Shown here one piece after another: positions 49,527 to 58,224 of a stretch of 64,000 nt of DNA. Below the pieces are notes generated by a model. That model was not told where the DNA came from. It worked only from the letters and a program-made list of their open reading frames with translations, and searched no databases. The DNA comes from JAJOKK01 sp965370555. GTDB lineage: Bacteria > Bipolaricaulota > Bipolaricaulia > UBA7950 > UBA9294. The stretch spans positions 1-64,000 of the forward strand of contig CBDUVB010000006.1 in NCBI GenBank assembly GCA_965370555.1, in the 5' to 3' direction. The position numbers and the translations under genes are program-made. Position 1 is the stretch's first letter; every line of letters begins with the position of its first letter.

Positions 49527-50414
49527 TTGCTTTTGCGCACCGGACGGTTGCAACCCTGGTTATTCATCGCTCCCGCACTTCTTTTGGTCACCTTTTTCCT
49601 CGTCTATCCCTCGATCCATACGACGGTCTTATCCTTCTTTGGAAGGCCGTACAGCGCGCGCGCAGAGGGATTTATCGGACTTCAGAACTACGAACACTTT
49701 TTCACCGATAAGAACATGCTCACCGCCTTTCGCAACAACGCTCTGTGGGTCGTTATCCTTACCACATTTACCGTCTCCTTCGGCCTCATCTTTGCCGTCC
49801 TCCTCGATCGTGTCCGCTACGAGAAGATCATCAAGTCAATAGTCTTCATCCCAATGGCGATCTCTATGGTCGGCGCCAGTGTAATCTGGAAGTTTGTTTA
49901 TGCCTTCAGGCCCGCCGGGGCCGCACAGGTCGGCCTCTTTAACGCAATCGTGACCGCCTTTGGGGGAGAGCCCCTCGGATGGTTGATCGAACGACCATGG
50001 ATCAATAATCTGTGTTTGATCCTCGTTGGAATATGGATCTGGACTGGATTCTGCATGGTTATCCTATCAGCAGCGTACAAGAGCATCCCCAAGGAACTAC
50101 TGGAGGCAGCACGAATCGACGGAGCTACCGAGTGGCAAGTCTTCTGGAGGGTGATCCTTCCTCTTCTGAAACCGACCGTGGCTGTTGTTACCACCACCAT
50201 GGTGGTCTTCGTCCTCAAGATCTTCGATATCGTCTACGTAATGACAAACGGGAACTTTTCTACCGAAGTCGTCGCAAATCGCATGTACAAAGAGATGTTC
50301 AGCTTCTTCCGCTACGGTCGGGCGAGCGCAATCGCGGTAATCCTGCTGTTACTCATCATCCCGGTAATGTTGTTTAACATACGGCGGTTCAGGGAACAGG
50401 AGGCGATCCGATGA
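49527..50414 (+). CDS. ABC sugar transporter permease, MalF type (right operon)
   Basis: A 295-residue CUT1 permease with six helices. The EAA loop is ELLEAARIDGATEWQVFWRVILPLLKP near residue 190. The start is TTG 49527 or TTG 49533; GAGGAGG lies three or nine bases upstream. The gene ends with an overlap to the next permease. As in the left operon there is no ATPase gene nearby. Confidence 0.92.
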   Translation: MLLRTGRLQPWLFIAPALLLVTFFLVYPSIHTTVLSFFGRPYSARAEGFIGLQNYEHFFTDKNMLTAFRNNALWVVILTTFTVSFGLIFAVLLDRVRYEKIIKSIVFIPMAISMVGASVIWKFVYAFRPAGAAQVGLFNAIVTAFGGEPLGWLIERPWINNLCLILVGIWIWTGFCMVILSAAYKSIPKELLEAARIDGATEWQVFWRVILPLLKPTVAVVTTTMVVFVLKIFDIVYVMTNGNFSTEVVANRMYKEMFSFFRYGRASAIAVILLLLIIPVMLFNIRRFREQEAIR

Positions 50415-51271
50415 TGGAAAGACTGGTGAAGACCCTCTCCCGCGGGCCGCTGCATATCGTGATCATCGTTCTCGCACTCGCATGGATGCTCCCCACTGCC
50501 GGCCTGCTAATCACCTCATTCCGGACACCGCAGGACATCGCTCACTCCGGATGGTGGACCGTTCTTGAGCACCCGTTCAACTTCACTCAATACACGCTGC
50601 AGAACTACGAGACAGTCATCACGAAAAACGGAATGGGGCAGGCCTTCCTCAACAGCCTCGCAATCAGCATCCCGGGAACACTTATCCCTGTAATGATTGC
50701 CGCCTTCGCAGCATATGCATTCGCCTGGATGAAGTTCCCTGGAAGGCAGACCCTCTTCATCATCGTAGTCGCACTATTGGTGGTCCCATTACAGATGACT
50801 TTCATCCCTATTTTGCGGATTTTCCGGTTGTTACGCCTGGGTGGCACGTTCCCCGGGATCTGGTTAGCTCACACCGGGTACGGTCTACCATTCACCGTTT
50901 ACCTCTTACACAACTTCATCGGAGGATTGCCCAGCGAACTCTTCGACTCTGCGTCCATCGATGGGGCCTCACCATTACAAACCTTCTTCCGGCTTGTGTT
51001 GCCGCTTTCGGTCCCAGCAATCGCCTCAGTCGTCATCTTCCAGTTTCTGTGGGTGTGGAACGACCTCTTGGTCTCATTGATGTACTTAGGAGGAACACCG
51101 AATGTGGCCCCGGTAACGCTGAAGGTAGCAAACTTGGTCGGCTCACGCGGTCAAGACTGGGAACTCCTCACCGCTGCTGCGTTTATATCCATGGCACTGC
51201 CACTTGTCGTCTTCTTCTCCCTGCAACGCTACTTCGTACGCGGAATCCTCGCGGGGTCGGTCAAGGGATGA
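50411..51271 (+). CDS. ABC sugar transporter permease, MalG type (right operon)
   Basis: A 286-residue CUT1 permease. Six helices are visible; the EAA loop is ELFDSASIDGASPLQTFFRLVLPLSVPAI near residue 175, and the protein ends GSVKG like MalG. The first of two ATGs overlaps the preceding stop codon (ATGATGA region), and the gene's own TGA overlaps the ATG of the glycosidase gene, so all three are translationally linked. Confidence 0.92.
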   Translation: MMERLVKTLSRGPLHIVIIVLALAWMLPTAGLLITSFRTPQDIAHSGWWTVLEHPFNFTQYTLQNYETVITKNGMGQAFLNSLAISIPGTLIPVMIAAFAAYAFAWMKFPGRQTLFIIVVALLVVPLQMTFIPILRIFRLLRLGGTFPGIWLAHTGYGLPFTVYLLHNFIGGLPSELFDSASIDGASPLQTFFRLVLPLSVPAIASVVIFQFLWVWNDLLVSLMYLGGTPNVAPVTLKVANLVGSRGQDWELLTAAAFISMALPLVVFFSLQRYFVRGILAGSVKG

Positions 51272-52473
51272 ACGTCGTATCACCTGAGCTTCTCCACCAT
51301 TTGGAAAGGCTACAACAGGAAAGCAAGGCTGGGTTCGATTCACTTCGTATCCGCATCCCTATCGATGGGAACTCCCTCTCTCTCTATCACGCGGGAAAGA
51401 AGGGCGATAAAGTGCGCTTTGGCCTGTTTGGGCGAGATCTATTAACTACATCTCTGATGGTACAAGAAACACAGATGATGCAAGAGACGATCCACTTTGT
51501 CTGTGCAACCCTGGGGAGAAAGTTAGATCCAGTGACCGGGGAAGAGCCGGGACGCGGAATCCACGAGTTCTCCTCTTTTATGATGCGAGGACGTCTCACC
51601 CACTACAACGCCGCGGAAGTGAGCCTGCTCCTCCTGATCGTAGCGGCGAAGTACTGGTTGATAACAGCGGATGATGCGTTTATACGAGAAGAAGAACAGG
51701 GGCTCATCGCGGCGATGACGTATCTTCGCGCCCATATGCACGATGGACTCTTCCTAGAAGACCCACAGCGTTGCGGTGCGGAGCGTTACGCCCTGCGTGC
51801 AACTTACTGGAAGGACTCCACCCTTCCTGGACACACGGACCCGGAGTATCCCGTCGCCTACACACTGGTGCAGGCAGAAGCCGTCGCTGCGTTGCGGGCA
51901 GCGGCCAAACTCGCGGAACCACTAAGCATATCCGATCAAGCCGAGGAATTGCGCATCATGGCAGATAAGGCGACAGAACACCTATTCACCGATCTCTGGG
52001 ACGAGGAGGCAAACTATCCGTTGCTCGCCAGAGGTAGAACGGGAAAGATTCATGGAATATCCTCCGATGCACTGCACATGCTAGCGTACTTACAGAAAGA
52101 AGCTGTCCCCCCCGAAAAAATTGCGGGGATTGTCAAAGGAGCACGTCAGCTTACGACACCGTACGGGTATCGAACCTACGCACCAGGGCAAATCGACTAC
52201 TTACCAACTGCCTATCACCTCGGGGCGATCTGGCCATTTGAGCAAGTATTCATTGCGCGAGGCGCCATCGTGCACGAACTCCCGGAAATCTTCGGAATTG
52301 CGTTACGGACAATAGATGCGTTAGAGGAGTTCGGTTTTGCTGAACTCTATTACTGGGATGAGAAGAGCGGTCTTGGTAAAACCGAGGCGGCCGAGGCCGA
52401 GGGGTGTGATCTTCAACTGTGGTCACTCGCCGTGCCTGGAGCGTTTTCGCACCTCTTGACCAATGGGGCATGA
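51268..52473 (+). CDS. (alpha/alpha)6 glycoside hydrolase, amylo-alpha-1,6-glucosidase-like
   Basis: A 401-residue cytoplasmic protein with the pattern of six-hairpin glycosidases. VRFGLFGRDLLTTSLM near residue 50 resembles the WFGRD(T/A)L motif of the glycogen-debranching C-terminal domain. AERYALRATYWKDSTLPG near 171 and LPTAYHLGAIWPFEQVF near 312 are further conserved blocks (carboxylate positions in such enzymes). It starts at ATG 51268, which overlaps the permease stop (ATGA). It has no signal peptide, so it acts on an imported oligosaccharide or glycoside. The exact family (GH15, GH63, GH133 or another clan GH-G/L member) needs a profile search. Confidence 0.7.
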   Translation: MNVVSPELLHHLERLQQESKAGFDSLRIRIPIDGNSLSLYHAGKKGDKVRFGLFGRDLLTTSLMVQETQMMQETIHFVCATLGRKLDPVTGEEPGRGIHEFSSFMMRGRLTHYNAAEVSLLLLIVAAKYWLITADDAFIREEEQGLIAAMTYLRAHMHDGLFLEDPQRCGAERYALRATYWKDSTLPGHTDPEYPVAYTLVQAEAVAALRAAAKLAEPLSISDQAEELRIMADKATEHLFTDLWDEEANYPLLARGRTGKIHGISSDALHMLAYLQKEAVPPEKIAGIVKGARQLTTPYGYRTYAPGQIDYLPTAYHLGAIWPFEQVFIARGAIVHELPEIFGIALRTIDALEEFGFAELYYWDEKSGLGKTEAAEAEGCDLQLWSLAVPGAFSHLLTNGA

Positions 52474-52570
52474 TCGCGGAAGCTATAATCTTCGGAATTC
52501 GCACTGAGGGCGCTTGCAAGAAAGAAACAGATAAGAGGATTTGAGCAAGATCACCAACCAAGGAGAGGGA

Positions 52571-53764
52571 ATGAGGCTAGAAGACTACATCGAAATCATC
52601 GGAGAAGAAACCATTGCCCAGATACATGCAGCGGCCCAGCCATTGAGTGAGCAGAGCGTCCTACATATAAACGCCACTTATCACGGGGGCGGTGTAGCGG
52701 AGATGCTGCGAACGATCGTTCCATTGATGAACGAGATGGGGTTGGATGCAGACTGGAGCTTGTTGTACGGCGAACCAGAACTCTTTCGCACGACTAAGAA
52801 GATTCACAATGGGATACAGGGCGAAAAGGTGGAATTAACGCAAGAAGAGCTGACAACGTACTTCTCCGTGAACGAGATGTTCGCCCGTTATACCCCGATC
52901 TTTCACGATGCGGTAATCGTTCATGATCCTCAGCCGCTCCCCATGCTCCAGTACCGAAAGAAAAGCCGCCCATGGATCTGGCGTTGCCATATAGACCCCT
53001 CCACTCCCAATAAAGAGGTCTGGGAGACCCTGAAGCCTCTCATCGCACGTTATGATGCGATGATTGTCTCCTCAGAATCGTTCAAGAAACCCGAGCTTTC
53101 GATACCTACTTACATCATCCCTCCTGCTATCGATCCGTTCTCCCTGATTAATCAAGACCTCTCACCCGATGAAGTAAAAGGGAAACTCGCCGAATACGAT
53201 ATTCCACAGGATAAACCGCTCATCGTCCAGGTCTCCCGATTCGATAAGTGGAAGGATCCTCTGGGAGTGATCGAAGTCTTCCGGCGGGTACGCAAGGAGA
53301 CCGATTGCAGACTCGTGATGCTGGGGAACATGGCATCCGACGATCCGGAAGGACCGCAGATCCACGCCGAAGTCACAGCGCAAGCAGGGAAACTCGATGG
53401 GGTACAACTGATTACCCAATCCGACCCGCTTCTAGTAAATGCCCTCCAGCGCAGTGCGGCGGTAGTGGTACAGCTCTCCAGGAAGGAGGGGTTTGGATTG
53501 ACCGTCTCCGAAGCGCTCTGGAAGGGTACCCCAGTCGTGGCGACGAGAGTGGGTGGAATTCCGTTGCAGATCGAGGACGGCCGTACCGGGTTCCTGGCCG
53601 ACTACGCAGATTACGGCACGATCGCCGAGCGGGTACTGCGCATCCTGAACGACCCGGAACTCGGCGACAAGCTCGGCCGGGAGGGAAAGGAACAAGTGCG
53701 AAAGAATTTCTTGATGCCCCGTCTCCTCCAAGATTGGCTGAAGGTCCTCGCGCAGGTGCGATAG
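52571..53764 (+). CDS. treT: Trehalose synthase TreT (GT4, glycosyltransferring)
   Basis: A 397-residue GT-B enzyme matching archaeal/bacterial TreT, which reversibly forms trehalose from NDP-glucose and glucose. Diagnostic segments are VLHINATYHGGGVAEMLRTIVPLM near residue 33, HDPQPLPM near 118, WRCHIDPSTPN near 138, VSRFDKWKDPLGVI near 223, and RKEGFGLTVSEALWKGTPVVATRVGGIPLQI near 308 (EX7E). ATG 52571 with AAGGAG six bases upstream is preferred to the TTG at 52541. MalEFG-treT linkage is known from Thermococcus and Pyrococcus, where the importer brings in trehalose. GalT follows and could use the UDP-glucose formed if TreT runs in the cleaving direction. Confidence 0.9.
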   Translation: MRLEDYIEIIGEETIAQIHAAAQPLSEQSVLHINATYHGGGVAEMLRTIVPLMNEMGLDADWSLLYGEPELFRTTKKIHNGIQGEKVELTQEELTTYFSVNEMFARYTPIFHDAVIVHDPQPLPMLQYRKKSRPWIWRCHIDPSTPNKEVWETLKPLIARYDAMIVSSESFKKPELSIPTYIIPPAIDPFSLINQDLSPDEVKGKLAEYDIPQDKPLIVQVSRFDKWKDPLGVIEVFRRVRKETDCRLVMLGNMASDDPEGPQIHAEVTAQAGKLDGVQLITQSDPLLVNALQRSAAVVVQLSRKEGFGLTVSEALWKGTPVVATRVGGIPLQIEDGRTGFLADYADYGTIAERVLRILNDPELGDKLGREGKEQVRKNFLMPRLLQDWLKVLAQVR

Positions 53765-53788
53765 GACAGTGGAAGGAAGAGAGCTATC

Positions 53789-54814
53789 GTGCCAAAGCTG
53801 AGACAAGATCTGATGACTGGTCGATGGGCCATAATCGCCCCGGAACGGGGCAAACGACCATCGGACTACCTGAGTAAGGAAGAGGGGTCCGAGGAGCGGA
53901 CCCCTGAGAACTGCCCATTTTGCCCTGGCAACGAACACATGACCCCACCCGAGATCTACCGTCTAAACGGAGAAGACGGACGCTGGCGGGTGCGGGTGGT
54001 CCCAAACAAGTTCCCCGCGTTGCAAGATTACCCGCAACTTGACCACGCCACACAAGGCAAAGTCTTCGAAAGCATGAACGGTGTCGGAGCCCACGAAGTG
54101 GTGATCGATTCTCCAGAGCACACAAGGGATATCCCCGACCTCCCGCTCGACCAGATCGAGGCGATCATCGACACCCACATCCTGCGGTTAAAAGATCTCA
54201 TGTCAAATAGCTCCCACCATTACGTCCTCCTGTTCAAGAACCACGGGAAGGCGGCCGGCGCATCGCTTGCTCACCCGCACTCCCAGATCATCGCTACCCC
54301 GCTCGTCCCAAGCGAGGTCCAAGCACGGCTACAGTCATCAAAAGTCCACTACAAAGAGCACAATCGTTGTCTCCTCTGTGATCTCACTGCAGAGGAACTC
54401 CGCGTTGGGGAACGGATCATCGAAGAGGCCAACGGCTATGTGGTAGTCGCCCCATACGCGTCGCGTTTTCCATTCGAGATGCGAATCTCGCCCCGGGTTC
54501 ATGCGCACGATTTCACCACGCTCAGCAAAGATGAGAGACAGGGTTTGGCGCAGCTACTCCAACGAACACTGGCCCGGTTAAAAGGCCTTCTCAACGATCC
54601 ACCATACAACATCATCCTACAAACCGCGCCAAACCCCGTCCTAATGGAAGAGCAGTCGTGCGCACAGATTTCCTTGGCTGATTACTACCACTGGCACATC
54701 GAGATCATCCCCCGCTTAACCACGATGGCCGGGTTCGAGTGGGGGAGTGGCGCCTTCATCAACCCTACCCCTCCCGAGGCGGCAGCCCGTTACCTGCGAG
54801 AGATCGAGGTGTGA
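53789..54814 (+). CDS. galT: Galactose-1-phosphate uridylyltransferase
   Basis: Exchanges UDP between UDP-glucose and galactose-1-phosphate in the Leloir pathway. The zinc-site Cys pair is CPFCPGNEH near residue 42. The catalytic histidine triad-type motif ASLAHPHSQIIATP near residue 158 has the nucleophile His in HPH. A second zinc-type pair CLLCD is near 194, and HWHIEIIP is near 303. The GTG at 53789 follows AAGGAAGAGAG. It is the last gene of the trehalose-type operon, 24 bases after treT. With no galK or galE beside it, its role may be balancing UDP-sugars. Confidence 0.92.
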   Translation: MPKLRQDLMTGRWAIIAPERGKRPSDYLSKEEGSEERTPENCPFCPGNEHMTPPEIYRLNGEDGRWRVRVVPNKFPALQDYPQLDHATQGKVFESMNGVGAHEVVIDSPEHTRDIPDLPLDQIEAIIDTHILRLKDLMSNSSHHYVLLFKNHGKAAGASLAHPHSQIIATPLVPSEVQARLQSSKVHYKEHNRCLLCDLTAEELRVGERIIEEANGYVVVAPYASRFPFEMRISPRVHAHDFTTLSKDERQGLAQLLQRTLARLKGLLNDPPYNIILQTAPNPVLMEEQSCAQISLADYYHWHIEIIPRLTTMAGFEWGSGAFINPTPPEAAARYLREIEV

Positions 54815-54910
54815 ACGACAGACAGCCTTCTTAAGGAAGGAGTATCCCGTTCAGCAAAGTTCTCCTTCTCTCTGTCCATCAAGCTCTGTTCTACAACGAT
54901 TTCGATGCCT

Positions 54911-54931
54911 CCTCACTCTGGTGGAGTGAGG
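54911..54931 (-). terminator. Hairpin at the 3' end of the GT4 gene
   Basis: CCTCACTC and GAGTGAGG form a perfect eight-bp stem around the stop codon of the minus-strand GT4 gene. Downstream T-content is low, so termination efficiency is doubtful. Confidence 0.35.
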
Positions 54932-56052
54932 CATCCCGCAAAGACCTCGAGGAGACGCAGGGTCGAGTGATTCGTGGAAAGGTCTTCGGCTGTTTCTAAA
55001 CTACCTGCCTTGAGACGAGCGTAGAGTGCTTCGTCGTTTACAAGGTCGAGGGCGATCTGCGCGAATCCCTCTTCATCCTCCGGCGCGAAGAAACCGTTCA
55101 CCCCATCGCGCACGACATCGAGCACGCCCAACTCCCCAATCGCTACTACCGGTGTTCCCGCAGCCATCGATTCCACCAGTACGAGCCCTTGGGTCTCGGT
55201 CTTAGAGGCAAAGAGGAAGAGGTTTGCCGCCTTATACAAGTCGATGAGTCGCGGATGATCGAGAAAACCGCTGAATCGAACCGCTCCGGAGAGGCCGCTT
55301 GCCTCCACCTGTTCCTTCAGTTCCTCCCTTATCGGCCCATCTCCAGCCAGGATGAAGATCGCCCTTTCATCCTCATCATGAATCCTCCCGAAGGCGCGCA
55401 ACAGGAAGGGGAGGTTCTTCTCCATCGCCAAGCGTCCTGCATAGAGAAAGAGGGGAGCTGTTTCCGGGATCCACAGTTCCTGGCGCGGATCCCAAACCGG
55501 CTCCTGCTGGAAGAGGGATAGCTTCACCCCAAAGGGGAAGACATGGATCGGTCGGTGCACCCCGTAGCTCAAAAGCTCCTCCTTGATTGAGGTCGACGGC
55601 GCGGTGATCACAGTGCAATGGTTACAAAAAGCAGCGATGATCTTCCCGGCCTCCCTCTCCGGAGGGCGCAGGGGACGCGGGAGATAGTGCCGATCATCCA
55701 TAAGGTGGGTGTGATAGGTATGAACGTGAGGGGTATGATAGCGTGTCGCTGCACCGACAGCGACAAGTCCCATGGAGAACGGCGTATGGCTGTGAAGGAT
55801 ATCCAAATTCTTCAAGCTTCGCATCGCTGCTCGGCTGTAGGGAATCGCAACGCGGCTCGCCTTATGGAAGGCGAACTTCCCCGCTCGAAAGCGAAAGATA
55901 CGCTCGTCATCATCGGTCGCTCCCTTGTACGCCGGCGCATAGACATACACCTCATGCCCGAGCCGTTCCAGATCCTCCTTCAACCAGTGGACCGTGGTCG
56001 TCACGCCGCTGATCTCCGGAAGGTACGCGTCCGAAAAAAGACCTATACGCAT
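54913..56052 (-). CDS. GT4 family glycosyltransferase (glycolipid-type candidate)
   Basis: A 379-residue GT-B enzyme. The N-terminus MRIGLFSDAYLPEISGVTTTVHWLKEDLERLGHEV is typical of 1,2-diacylglycerol 3-glucosyltransferase and related alpha-glycosyltransferases. The C-terminal nucleotide-sugar part has FLYAGRLAMEKNLPFLLRAF near residue 206 and ASKTETQGLVLVESMAAGTPVV near 289 (EX7E). A membrane-surface patch of basic and aromatic residues is plausible for lipid acceptors. Its start overlaps the 3' end of the amidohydrolase gene by ten bases. The acceptor is not known. Confidence 0.85.
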   Translation of the reverse strand: MRIGLFSDAYLPEISGVTTTVHWLKEDLERLGHEVYVYAPAYKGATDDDERIFRFRAGKFAFHKASRVAIPYSRAAMRSLKNLDILHSHTPFSMGLVAVGAATRYHTPHVHTYHTHLMDDRHYLPRPLRPPEREAGKIIAAFCNHCTVITAPSTSIKEELLSYGVHRPIHVFPFGVKLSLFQQEPVWDPRQELWIPETAPLFLYAGRLAMEKNLPFLLRAFGRIHDEDERAIFILAGDGPIREELKEQVEASGLSGAVRFSGFLDHPRLIDLYKAANLFLFASKTETQGLVLVESMAAGTPVVAIGELGVLDVVRDGVNGFFAPEDEEGFAQIALDLVNDEALYARLKAGSLETAEDLSTNHSTLRLLEVFAGCLTPPE

Positions 56053-57569
56053 GATCCTACCTCTCGCTGATAGACGATCTTTCCGGCGAGGAAGGTCATC
56101 TCCACATGAAGCTCGTTTATCCGCGCCGGGTCCTCGCGCGGGTCCTTATCGAGGACGACAAGGTCGGCGAGCATCCCCGTCTCGATCCGTCCCTTCTCCT
56201 CCTCCTCGAAGGAGAGACGCGCGCCCTCCTCCGTGTAGCAACGTATCCCCTCCTCAAAACTAACCCGCTGGCTCTTGTGGGGGGCATTAACCGCCCAGTG
56301 AAGGCCGTACAAGGGGGATATCGGCATGGAGTCCGAGCCAAAGGCGAGAGGGAGTCCCTTTTCAAGGACGAGGTGGTGAGGATCGACCATAGAATCGCGC
56401 TCCTCACCCAACCTCTCCTGGTACATCTTCCCCTCCCCCGACCAGTTTCCCACGAAGTTCGGCTGCATGGAGATGTTCAACCTCAACTCCCTGGCACGTT
56501 CGATCTGCGTGCGCGTGGGGAGTTCGAAGTGCTCGATGCGATGCCGTAGCTCGCGTGAGGTTCCGACAGTTGCGTGTGCGTCCAGGACCTGCTCGATCGC
56601 CCGACCGCCGATCGCATGGATCACTGTCTGCAGGCCGGTCCGCTCCGCTCGCTCGATGAAAGAAGCGAGATCCTGTGTGCGGTAGTTCAACGCACCGTTC
56701 TTCCCGGAATCGGTGTACGGCGCATAGAGAGCGGCGTTCCCCGCCCCGATCGACCCGTCGGCGAAGAGCTTCACCCCCCCGAGCCGCAGCCACTCGTCGC
56801 CGAACCCACTCGTCATCCCGAGTGCCTCCAAAGGATCGAGGGCGGGGACCTCCGGGCAGAGGGTGACCCGCAGCCCGATCTTTCCCCTTTCGCGCATGTA
56901 CGCGTGAAACCAGTCGAGTGAGAGCATGGTGTGAATCGAGGTGATCCCAAGTCGATGGGCATAGGATACGGCCGCGTGCAGCGCAGCGCGCAGGGTCTCC
57001 TCATCCGGAGAGATGGACCGCAGGAGATCGAATGCGGCCTTCTCCCGCACTAACCCGCATTCCTCATCGATCTCACGTCGATCTATCGAAGGAGGGATCC
57101 GTTCCAGGGCGACTGTGTTGGCAACGAGGAGATGTCCGTCCAGGCGGATGGCGATGAGCGGACTATCCGGGGCAAGGCGGTCGAGTTCCTCCCGGCTCAA
57201 GAAATGGTGATCATGCCACGTGCTCTCGTCCCAGCCGCGGCCGACGACCCACTCCCCAGCCCCGCGTTCCCGTACCGCCCCGGCAAGCTGGGCAAAGACC
57301 TCTTCTCTCGATAGGCCGGAGAGATCGATGTGAAGGCCGATCCTCGCAAGGCCTGTCTGCAAGAAGTGAGTGTGCGAATCGATGAACCCCGGAAGGACGG
57401 CTTGGCCTGCCAAATCGATGATCCGCGTCGTATCGCAAGAGGAAAAGAGAACCTCCTCCTCGGGCCCAACAGCAAGGATCCTCCCACGCCCCATGGCGAC
57501 CGAATCCGCACCCGGAACCGTAGGGAATACACCCTTCGTTAAGATCGTCTCTACCCTACTCGCTGACAT
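56043..57569 (-). CDS. Amidohydrolase family 3 (YtcJ-like)
   Basis: A 508-residue metal-dependent hydrolase of the amidohydrolase superfamily. It opens with ILTKGVFPTV and LPGFIDSHTHFLQTGL (first HxH metal ligands near residue 64). VVGRGWDESTW near 105, TSIHTMLSLDWF near 210, GGVKLFADGSIGAGNAAL near 263 and HAIGGRAIEQVLDAH near 315 follow family 3 order, with FGSDSMPISP near 431 supplying the final Asp. A C-terminal beta-sandwich segment ends the chain. ATG 57569 is chosen for the family-like N-terminus although the ribosome site is weak. Substrate is unknown; family members act on N-acyl or cyclic amides. Confidence 0.88.
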   Translation of the reverse strand: MSASRVETILTKGVFPTVPGADSVAMGRGRILAVGPEEEVLFSSCDTTRIIDLAGQAVLPGFIDSHTHFLQTGLARIGLHIDLSGLSREEVFAQLAGAVRERGAGEWVVGRGWDESTWHDHHFLSREELDRLAPDSPLIAIRLDGHLLVANTVALERIPPSIDRREIDEECGLVREKAAFDLLRSISPDEETLRAALHAAVSYAHRLGITSIHTMLSLDWFHAYMRERGKIGLRVTLCPEVPALDPLEALGMTSGFGDEWLRLGGVKLFADGSIGAGNAALYAPYTDSGKNGALNYRTQDLASFIERAERTGLQTVIHAIGGRAIEQVLDAHATVGTSRELRHRIEHFELPTRTQIERARELRLNISMQPNFVGNWSGEGKMYQERLGEERDSMVDPHHLVLEKGLPLAFGSDSMPISPLYGLHWAVNAPHKSQRVSFEEGIRCYTEEGARLSFEEEEKGRIETGMLADLVVLDKDPREDPARINELHVEMTFLAGKIVYQREVGSCV

Positions 57570-57672
57570 CCTTAACAAGAATCTTAGTATGAAACACGAT
57601 CGAGGACAACACAGAATAGACGAGTTGTCACGCGAAGCGGTGCGCGGTATCGTTACTGAGAAGGAGGTTTCA

Positions 57673-58212
57673 ATGTCAGAACGTGTCCGAACCGATGACA
57701 ACCTGAACTGTGAGGTACGTCTGGAGGAGTACTACGACATCAAGCGCTTGATCGATGAGTTTGGCGACGCGGCCTATCCCGCGGTGCGGCACTACTACAA
57801 CGCCTGCGGCTTCGAGAGCGGGTACGACCTTCTCCTCTCCCTCATCAGGGAGGGAACGCTCTCTTGCGCCGCGATCCGCGAGGATCCGACGGAGAGCCTC
57901 CTTTCCCTGTTTACGGCCTTCTTTGCCAGGCGCGGAGGGAACCAGCCGATACTCACCCGTGAGGGGGAGACCGTCCTTCTTAAGACAGAGAATGCCGTCT
58001 TCTGTCCCTCCCCTACTGCACAGCAGAAGAGCGGCGTGCAGCACAGGGATATCTGCGCCATTCATAAACGCGCGTTTGTGGAAGGGCTAGCCCAGGTGAT
58101 CGAGGCGTTCGTCCCCGGGGTCCAGGTTCACTATACTAACGCCTCTTCGCGCACCCTCGATCCCCAAGCCGATTGCATCGAGGCATTCCACGTCGTCTTC
58201 CCATCATGGTAA
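57673..58212 (+). CDS. Uncharacterised 179-residue protein with Cys/His clusters
   Basis: I do not recognise a family with confidence. The N-terminal half is helical (EEYYDIKRLIDEFGDAAYPAVRHYYNACG), the middle has ESLLSLFTAFFARRGG, and the C-terminal 60 residues have VFCPSPTAQQKSG, HRDICAIHKRAFVEGLAQVIEAF and ADCIEAFHVVF. The C-terminal pattern (Cys, FxxGL, then ..C..F.V) is reminiscent of V4R or ATC-hydrolase-like ligand-binding domains. No signal or membrane segment is present. AAGGAGG before ATG 57673 is strong. It is divergent from the amidohydrolase and 12 bases upstream of the envelope protein gene. Confidence 0.65.
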   Translation: MSERVRTDDNLNCEVRLEEYYDIKRLIDEFGDAAYPAVRHYYNACGFESGYDLLLSLIREGTLSCAAIREDPTESLLSLFTAFFARRGGNQPILTREGETVLLKTENAVFCPSPTAQQKSGVQHRDICAIHKRAFVEGLAQVIEAFVPGVQVHYTNASSRTLDPQADCIEAFHVVFPSW

Positions 58213-58224
58213 GAACCGACCGCG

